Notes under the pieces: generated by a model | Database searches by the model: none | The model's input: only the letters and a program-made list of their open reading frames with translations | Told to the model about the DNA's origin: nothing | Program-made: the position numbers and the translations under genes | Part shown: piece by piece, positions 58,663 through 64,000 of the stretch | How the letters are laid out: every line of letters begins with the position of its first letter | How positions within the stretch are numbered: the stretch's first letter is position 1 | Origin: Clostridiales bacterium | GTDB lineage: Bacteria > Bacillota > Clostridia > Oscillospirales > Oscillospiraceae | NCBI GenBank assembly: GCA_902362775.1 | Contig: CABIXV010000006.1 | Location: forward strand, 1-64,000 | Direction: 5' to 3' | Length of the DNA: 64,000 bases

Positions 58663-61065
58663 ATGGAAACGACAGTGCAGCGGAAGACTCTCAATGACCT
58701 GGCTCCGGGCCAGAGCGGCACGATCCTGTCTGTGGGCAATCAGTCCGGGGCAGTGAAGCGCCGGCTAGTGGATATGGGGCTGACCCCCGGCACCCAGGTG
58801 AAGGTAAATAAAATTGCCCCTCTGGGCGACCCCCTGGAGGTGTCCCTCCGGGGCTATGAGCTGTCCCTGCGCCGGGCGGACGCCGAGCAGATCGTCATAG
58901 GGCAGCCCCGCCCCCGGCGTGCCGGAGGGGCAGCCCTTCAGGCCGGTCCAGATCCCGAAGCCGCCCGCCGGCAGCTGCGGGACCACGAGCATGAGCTGGA
59001 GGCCCACGGCGGGCGCTATGACGCGGCCGCCCACGACAGTCGGTCTATGCGTGTGGCTCTGGCTGGCAATCCCAACTGCGGCAAGACTACTCTGTTCAAC
59101 GCCCTCACCGGCTCCAACCAGTATGTAGGAAACTGGCCCGGTGTCACCGTGGAAAAGAAGGAGGGCACCGCCCGTTTGGGCGATAAGTCCATGACGGTGG
59201 TGGACCTGCCTGGCATCTATTCCCTGTCCCCCTATTCCATGGAGGAGATCGTAGCCAGGGATTTTATTATCGGCGAGGCGCCGGACTGTATCATCGACAT
59301 CGTAGACGCCACCAATCTGGAGCGCAATCTGTACCTCACAGTCCAGCTTCTGGAGCTGGAGCGGCCCATGGTGGTGGCGCTGAACTTTATGGACGAGGTT
59401 GCTAAACGGGGCGACCAGATCGACGTGGCCCGGCTGTCCAAGGAGCTGGGTATTCCCGTAGTCCCTATCACCGCCCGAACCGGAGAGGGGCTGGACACCT
59501 TGCTCCACACCGCCCACCGTCAGATGCACCTGGGCTTTACAATCGAACCTGACGATTTGTACGACAGCTTCACCCATGACATCCACCACCGGATGGGCGA
59601 GCTGATCCACGACTACGCCTACGCCGCCGGGCTGCCCGCCCACTGGGCCGCCATCAAGCTGCTGGAGGGAGACGACATCGTAGCCAAGGCCCTGAAGTTG
59701 CCCGCGCGGGTGTCCGGCCTGCTGGATGCGGTAGTGGCCGAGTACGAGGGATCCAGTGACCTGGGCGACCGGGAGACCCTGATTGCCGACAGCCGTTACC
59801 AGTACATCGAAAAGGTGGTAGCCGCCTCTGTGGTCAAGGGCGGCCGTCCCGGCGAGCTGACCTTCAGCGAGAAGGTGGATAAGGTGGTCACCCACCGCCT
59901 GTTCGCCATTCCCCTGTTTCTGTTGACTATGCTGCTTATGTTTGTCGTCACCTTTGGTCCCTTTGGCTCCTGGCTGTCCAACGGGGTGGGGGCCGCCGTG
60001 GACAGTCTATCCGGCTGGCTCTCCGGGGCGCTGTCCGGGGCGGGAGTGTCCCCGGTCCTGGTGTCCCTGGTGTGCGACGGCATCATTGCCGGGGTGGGGG
60101 GCGTGCTCACCTTTCTGCCCCAGATCGCCCTGCTCTTTTTCTTCCTGTCCTTCCTGGAGGACTCGGGCTATATGTCTCGGGCCGCTTTTATCATGGACCG
60201 CCTGCTCCGCCGGTTCGGACTGTCTGGAAAGGCGTTCATCCCCATGCTCATGGGCTTTGGCTGCTCGGTGCCCGCCATCATGGGGGCCCGGACCATGGAA
60301 AATGAGAAGGACCGGAGGATGACCATTCTACTGGTTCCCTTCATGTCCTGCTCGGCCAAGCTGCCCGTCTACGGGCTGCTATCCGCCGCCTTCTTCGGCC
60401 CCTACGCCGGACTGGTGGTCTTTGGGCTGTATCTCATCGGCATGGCGGCGGGCATCCTGTCCGGCCTGTTCTTTAAAAAGACCCTGTTCGCCGGGGAGCC
60501 CGCCCCCTTTGTACTGGAGCTGCCCCCCTATCGCCTCCCCTCCCTGTCCAATATGCTCACCCATGTGTGGCAGAAGGTGCGGGGCTTCCTCATCAAGGCA
60601 GGCACCCTCATCCTTCTCATGTCCATGGTGCTGTGGCTGCTCCAGTCCTTCGACTTCTCTCTGCGCATGGTGGAGGACGCCGGCCAGAGTATGCTGGGTA
60701 CTCTGGGCTCCCTCATCGCCCCCATCTTTGCCCCCTGCGGCTTCGGCCACTGGCAGGCCGCTGTTGCCCTGCTCACCGGGCTTGTCGCTAAGGAGATGGT
60801 GGTGTCCTCCCTGTCCATGTTCTACGGCTTCTCCCTCACCGCCTCCAGCGGAGCGGTGGCAGCGGCCATGGCTGGCTTCACCCCCCTGTCCGCCTTCTCC
60901 ATGCTGGTGTTCATTCTGCTGTATGTCCCCTGTGTGGCCGCCGTGTCCACCCTGTTTAAAGAGATGAACAGCCCCAAGTGGGCCTGGTTCTCCATCGCCT
61001 GGCAGATAGGCTGCGCCTATGTAGTATCTCTGCTGGTGTATCAGGCGGGCAGTCTGTTTTTCTAA
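58663..61065 (+). CDS. feoB: Ferrous iron transporter: FeoA-FeoB fusion
   Basis: The 800-aa protein starts with a FeoA-type SH3 domain (about 8-85; [43 protein letters not shown]). A linker and the FeoB G protein follow, with P-loop [16 protein letters not shown] (about 132-147), [18 protein letters not shown] and the GDI helices. The permease has Gate motifs, for example [15 protein letters not shown] and [16 protein letters not shown] 58663 follows GAAGGGAAA; GTG 58627 is possible. Fused FeoAB replaces the usual two-gene arrangement. I see no Fur or DtxR box upstream. Confidence 0.95.
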   Translation: METTVQRKTLNDLAPGQSGTILSVGNQSGAVKRRLVDMGLTPGTQVKVNKIAPLGDPLEVSLRGYELSLRRADAEQIVIGQPRPRRAGGAALQAGPDPEAARRQLRDHEHELEAHGGRYDAAAHDSRSMRVALAGNPNCGKTTLFNALTGSNQYVGNWPGVTVEKKEGTARLGDKSMTVVDLPGIYSLSPYSMEEIVARDFIIGEAPDCIIDIVDATNLERNLYLTVQLLELERPMVVALNFMDEVAKRGDQIDVARLSKELGIPVVPITARTGEGLDTLLHTAHRQMHLGFTIEPDDLYDSFTHDIHHRMGELIHDYAYAAGLPAHWAAIKLLEGDDIVAKALKLPARVSGLLDAVVAEYEGSSDLGDRETLIADSRYQYIEKVVAASVVKGGRPGELTFSEKVDKVVTHRLFAIPLFLLTMLLMFVVTFGPFGSWLSNGVGAAVDSLSGWLSGALSGAGVSPVLVSLVCDGIIAGVGGVLTFLPQIALLFFFLSFLEDSGYMSRAAFIMDRLLRRFGLSGKAFIPMLMGFGCSVPAIMGARTMENEKDRRMTILLVPFMSCSAKLPVYGLLSAAFFGPYAGLVVFGLYLIGMAAGILSGLFFKKTLFAGEPAPFVLELPPYRLPSLSNMLTHVWQKVRGFLIKAGTLILLMSMVLWLLQSFDFSLRMVEDAGQSMLGTLGSLIAPIFAPCGFGHWQAAVALLTGLVAKEMVVSSLSMFYGFSLTASSGAVAAAMAGFTPLSAFSMLVFILLYVPCVAAVSTLFKEMNSPKWAWFSIAWQIGCAYVVSLLVYQAGSLFF

Positions 61066-61119
61066 ATGGTGGGAGCGGCCGAAGGCCTCTCTGACCTCTC
61101 GATCTAGGAGGAATCTGTT

Positions 61120-61938
61120 ATGGTAAAACTCATCTCGCTGGACCTGGACGGCACGCTGCTGGATCCACAGGGCCAGATCACCCCGGCCTCTAAGGCGGCT
61201 ATCGCCCTGGCCCGGGCCGCTGAGATTCGGGTAGTGCTGAATACTGGCCGTCCCATCCCTGAGGCCTGCTTTTTCGCCAGGCAGGCCGGGTGTGATGATC
61301 TGGTATCTGCTTTGGGAGGGGCGGCGCTGGCGGACAGCTCCACTGGCCAGGTCCTCCAGCGCCAGGACCTGCCCCAAAACACGGGGCGGAGGGTGCTGGA
61401 GCTGTGTCTGGGCCGGCGGATCGAGCTGATGATTTTCGCCGGGGAGGAGATCGTCCTGGACCCCTTCTCCAAGGAGTCCCTGCTGCGGACCTATCCCTAT
61501 CCAGTCTTTCATGACAACGCCGTGGTGGTGGAGGACCCCCTGGCCTATCTGGAGGAGCACCGCCTGCCCTTGACCAAGGTACACGGGGACTGGAATCAGC
61601 CGGCTTATCCCTTGGAGGAGCTGCGGGCCCTGGAGGGGTTGGAGCTGACCTCCTCCAACGACCATGATTTCGAGGTGGTGCCCGCCGGGGTGGATAAGGG
61701 GGTTGCTCTGGCCCAGCTGGCCCAGCGGTACGGCGTGCCCCTGGACCAGTGCGCCGCCGTGGGGGACAGCGACAACGACCTGGCCATGCTCCAGGCGGCT
61801 GGCGTTCCTATCGCCATGGGCAACGCCTCCCAGGCCGTCAAGGACCTGGCCCTCCGGGTCGTTGCGGACAATGGACAGGACGGTGTGGCTGCGGCTATTC
61901 TGAACTGCCTGGACCCGAAACTTTCTCCATCCCTTTAA
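61120..61938 (+). CDS. Cof-type HAD-family phosphatase
   Basis: The 272-aa hydrolase shows LISLDLDGTLLD (nucleophile D8), VVLNTGRP, VDKGVALAQLAQ (lysine motif III) and AVGDSDNDLAMLQ (motif IV), with a C2B cap between. It is a member of the same broad family as the gene at 34580, but the two are not close. The substrate is unknown. It starts after TAGGAGGAA, 54 bases past feoB, and may share its transcript. Confidence 0.92.
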   Translation: MVKLISLDLDGTLLDPQGQITPASKAAIALARAAEIRVVLNTGRPIPEACFFARQAGCDDLVSALGGAALADSSTGQVLQRQDLPQNTGRRVLELCLGRRIELMIFAGEEIVLDPFSKESLLRTYPYPVFHDNAVVVEDPLAYLEEHRLPLTKVHGDWNQPAYPLEELRALEGLELTSSNDHDFEVVPAGVDKGVALAQLAQRYGVPLDQCAAVGDSDNDLAMLQAAGVPIAMGNASQAVKDLALRVVADNGQDGVAAAILNCLDPKLSPSL

Positions 61939-61948
61939 TCGTCGCATC

Positions 61949-61978
61949 GTGCCGCCGGAGCTCCGGCGGCACTTTTAT
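61949..61978 (+). terminator. Terminator of the HAD phosphatase gene
   Basis: GTGCCGCCGGAG (61949-61960) is followed directly by its complement (61961-61972) and TTTTAT. Confidence 0.85.
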
Positions 61979-62063
61979 ATTTTCCTCTTTTCTTTGAAGG
62001 GATTAAGGACGCGGCAGCTTTTTTAAGGAAAATACCCTTAAATCCCACCCTTTCCCTTACCAT

Positions 62064-62083
62064 CTGGTATCATGTTCTACCAG
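62064..62083 (+). promoter_or_regulatory. Inverted repeat at the start of the ribbon-helix-helix gene
   Basis: CTGGTA (62064-62069) and TACCAG (62078-62083) lie eight bases apart and overlap a TATCAT -10-like element and the edge of the ribosome site AGGAGGTGA. A position like this suits autoregulation by the encoded DNA-binding protein. Confidence 0.4.
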
Positions 62084-62094
62084 GAGGTGATTTT

Positions 62095-62265
62095 ATGTAC
62101 AGAGGTCCCCATGTAGACGATCCGAAAAAGTCGGTGACCGTCGTTCTCCCACTGGACCGCTACCAGGCGCTGGCCCGTCTGGCGGAGCAGAACTCATACA
62201 GCCTTCCCGCCTATATCCGCCAGGTGCTGCGGAACCATATCCAGTCCCTGGAGGGGGAGCCATAA
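62095..62265 (+). CDS. Small ribbon-helix-helix (CopG/Arc-like) protein
   Basis: A 56-aa protein. The strand KKSVTVVLPLDRYQALARLA and the helix SYSLPAYIRQVLRNHI match the ribbon-helix-helix pattern of CopG/Arc-type DNA-binding proteins. A perfect AGGAGGTGA lies six bases before ATG 62095, so expression is credible. No toxin gene is adjacent, so it is not obviously an antitoxin. It is monocistronic with a terminator. Confidence 0.8.
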   Translation: MYRGPHVDDPKKSVTVVLPLDRYQALARLAEQNSYSLPAYIRQVLRNHIQSLEGEP

Positions 62266-62272
62266 GGCCGAA

Positions 62273-62306
62273 ATTCCCGCCCGGTTTCACCGGGCAGGAA
62301 TTTTTA
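62273..62306 (+). terminator. Terminator of the ribbon-helix-helix gene
   Basis: ATTCCCGCCCGGT (62273-62285) pairs with 62289-62301 with one mismatch, followed by TTTTA. Confidence 0.85.
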
Positions 62307-62339
62307 TGCCCTCTCCCCCACTGGAATACAAATTTCCCC

Positions 62340-62441
62340 TTGACCTTCCACCTACTGGACGGTATAAACTGTCACGGCAGCGGTGGGACAAATTTTAATG
62401 AAATTTTCATCTATTCTTTCAATGGATATAAACTTTGTCCC
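62340..62441 (+). promoter_or_regulatory. Promoter and inverted repeat upstream of the membrane fusion protein gene
   Basis: TTGACC (62340-62345), 17-base spacer and TATAAA (62363-62368). Downstream, GGGACAAA (62385-62392) and TTTGTCCC (62434-62441) form a spaced inverted pair 41 bases apart within the leader. This could be a paired operator or an RNA stem. Confidence 0.6.
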
Positions 62442-62511
62442 GTACAATGGAAGCACACAGGGACACCCCGGCGAAACCGGCCCTCGGGCCATGAAGATAA
62501 GGAGTTTTTTT

Positions 62512-64000
62512 ATGGACGCGACACAGGTCAGCACACAGGAGGAGATACAGCTCCCACAGGAGCCGGGGAAGAAGGGACCTCTTTTTCCAGTCCCCCGGAA
62601 AAAGAAGAAGTGGATCAAGCGGGGGGCCATCCTCCTTGTGGTCCTTCTAGCCATATGGTGGTTTTTCCTCCGCCCGTCGGGTGGAGGGGGCGGCGTCAGC
62701 GCCGCCGGGCAGTACATTCCTGTTCCCGCCTCTCTCCAGGATCTGACGGTGGCGGTGGACGGCTCCGGGGCGGTGACGCCCATCGAGTCCTATCAGGTGG
62801 GCGCCCTGGTCAGCGGCGAGGTGCTTGCCGCCCCCTTCGAGGTGGGCGACTGGATTGAGAAGGGAGATCTGCTCTATCAACTGGATGCCGGGGACGCGGA
62901 AATCGGTCTTCAGCAGGCCCAGTTATCCCTGCGTCAGGCCCAGCTCAACTATGATGAGCTGCTCTCCGGCATGAGCCCAAGCGCCTCCGCCGCCGGGGTG
63001 GTCCAACAGGTCCACGTCCAAAAGGGGGACTTGGTCTCTCCCGGCACCCCTATTGCCGACGTGGCGGACAACTCCACCATGACCTTGACCCTCCCCTTCC
63101 AGTCGGCGGATGCCGCCAGCCTGTCCCCCGGTCAGGGGGCCCAGGTGACCATCGCCGGCACCATGGAGGTGCTGTCCGGCACAGTGGAGTCCATCTCCTC
63201 CGCCGAGCTGGTGGGAAATGGCGGCGCTCTGGTCCGGCAGGTGAAGATACGGGTGGATAACCCAGGCGCTCTAACCTCCGCCAATTCGGCCACCGCCACT
63301 GTGGGGGACATCGCCTGTGCCGGAAGCGGCTCCTTTGAGGAAAATACGCGCCAGACCGTGGTGGCCCAGACCTCCGGCGAGGTGACTGCCGTCCACGTCA
63401 CCGCTGGCAGCAGGGTGTCCGCCGGTACCGCCCTGGTCACCCTGGGGGGCGATGGGGCCCAGAGCGCCCTGGAAAACAGCGCCATCTCCGTGGAAAATGC
63501 CCAGCTGGCCCTCCAAAGGGCCCAGGACGCCCTGGAGAGCTACACCATCACCGCCCCTATCTCCGGCACGATCATTGAGAAGAACTATAAGGTGGGTGAC
63601 AAGGTAGACGGCATGGACGCCGGCTCCCTGGCCATTCTCTATGACATGAGCAGTCTGAAGCTGACCATGAACATCAGTGAGTTGGACCTGAACCAGGTCC
63701 AGGAGGGTCAGGAGGTAGACATCACCGCCGAGGCGCTGCCCGGACAGGTCTTTCAAGGCGTAGTGGACCGGGTGTCCATCAACGGCACCACCACCAACGG
63801 CTTTACCACCTATCCCGTCACCATTCTGCTGCGGGAGTTCGGCGACCTGAATCCAGGCATGAACGTGTCCGCCGATATCGTTGTCGAGCGGACCACGGGC
63901 GTCCTCTGTGTCCCGGTGTCCGCCGTCAACAGCGACGGCACTGTGCTGGTAGCCGGACCGGGCACACTTTCTGAGGATGGCCTCACCATAGCCGATCTTT
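62512..64000 (+). CDS. Efflux-type membrane fusion protein (HlyD/MacA family), partial
   Basis: The frame begins at ATG 62512, eight bases after AAGGAG, and stays open to the window end (about 496 aa visible). After a basic cytoplasmic start, a membrane helix lies at about 39-53. Then come a barrel-sandwich half (SGEVLAAPFEVGDWIEKGDL), a coiled region, a second set (TSGEVTAVHVTAGSRVSAGT; ITAPISGTIIEKNYKVGDKV), and the beta-barrel domain (NQVQEGQEVDITAEALPG, LNPGMNVSADIVVE). Such adaptors work with ABC exporters of the MacB type, expected downstream. Confidence 0.88.
   Translation, partial: MDATQVSTQEEIQLPQEPGKKGPLFPVPRKKKKWIKRGAILLVVLLAIWWFFLRPSGGGGGVSAAGQYIPVPASLQDLTVAVDGSGAVTPIESYQVGALVSGEVLAAPFEVGDWIEKGDLLYQLDAGDAEIGLQQAQLSLRQAQLNYDELLSGMSPSASAAGVVQQVHVQKGDLVSPGTPIADVADNSTMTLTLPFQSADAASLSPGQGAQVTIAGTMEVLSGTVESISSAELVGNGGALVRQVKIRVDNPGALTSANSATATVGDIACAGSGSFEENTRQTVVAQTSGEVTAVHVTAGSRVSAGTALVTLGGDGAQSALENSAISVENAQLALQRAQDALESYTITAPISGTIIEKNYKVGDKVDGMDAGSLAILYDMSSLKLTMNISELDLNQVQEGQEVDITAEALPGQVFQGVVDRVSINGTTTNGFTTYPVTILLREFGDLNPGMNVSADIVVERTTGVLCVPVSAVNSDGTVLVAGPGTLSEDGLTIADL

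Noticed and set aside
60379..61947. 522-aa reverse open frame opposite feoB and the HAD gene
   Set aside because: It spans two genuine genes and an intergenic gap and has a Gly/His/Gln-rich composition typical of shadows.

Overview
The window is about 60% GC and reads as chromosome from an anaerobic, spore-forming member of the Oscillospiraceae (a Flavonifractor / Lawsonibacter / Intestinimonas-like gut Clostridium). This is inferred from sporulation genes (yabP, yabQ), Firmicutes gene order (gdpP-rplI-dnaB-tilS-hpt-ftsH and yabP-yabQ-divIC-S1), an [FeFe] hydrogenase with a flavoprotein partner, a phosphate butyryltransferase-type enzyme and AGGAGG ribosome binding sites before most genes. 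No rRNA, tRNA, CRISPR array, transposase or integrase was seen.

Region by region. 1-3 kb: a perfect 96-bp direct repeat, a PhoB-type response regulator behind a Nudix hydrolase, and a GNAT and CAT-like acetyltransferase pair. 3-7 kb: a SorC-family regulator followed by a four-gene operon (DhaL, DhaK, an LsrF-type aldolase/thiolase and a small VOC-like protein). This is the best candidate for an undescribed pathway; a 13-bp operator-like sequence occurs on both sides of the regulator gene. 7-17 kb: a divergent EF-G paralogue; a dusB / P-loop kinase / ECF sigma / anti-sigma operon; a DUF815 ATPase divergent from it; then GNAT, ucpA and ilvE. 17-25 kb: the housekeeping block gdpP-rplI-dnaB-tilS-hpt-ftsH. 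25-29.5 kb: a dicarboxylate/amino-acid symporter, aminotransferase and RraA-like aldolase/decarboxylase operon with a divergent LysR regulator.

29.6-48.9 kb is mostly housekeeping: birA, hpf, an amidohydrolase, a possible small RNA, the yabP-yabQ-divIC-S1 sporulation/division operon, an MBL-fold RNase, lexA, ylmH, DegV, a YtvI-like permease, an HtrA protease, a DEAD-box helicase, PspC and glutamate dehydrogenase. At 49.1-50.3 kb an AT-rich island carries three small XRE-type regulators and looks horizontally acquired. From 51.2 kb come a putative glutamate-synthase-linked [FeFe] hydrogenase with its NuoF/GltD fusion partner, phosphate butyryltransferase, a second LysR-aminotransferase pair, a FeoA-FeoB fusion, a Cof-type phosphatase, a 56-aa ribbon-helix-helix protein and the start of an efflux-type membrane fusion protein that runs off the window.

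Together the accessory genes fit amino-acid fermentation: uptake, transamination, oxo-acid cleavage, glutamate dehydrogenase, acyl-phosphate formation and H2-linked redox balance. Long antisense open frames over GC-rich genes were treated as shadows. Start sites were moved to the codon with the best ribosome binding site where the longest frame was implausible.
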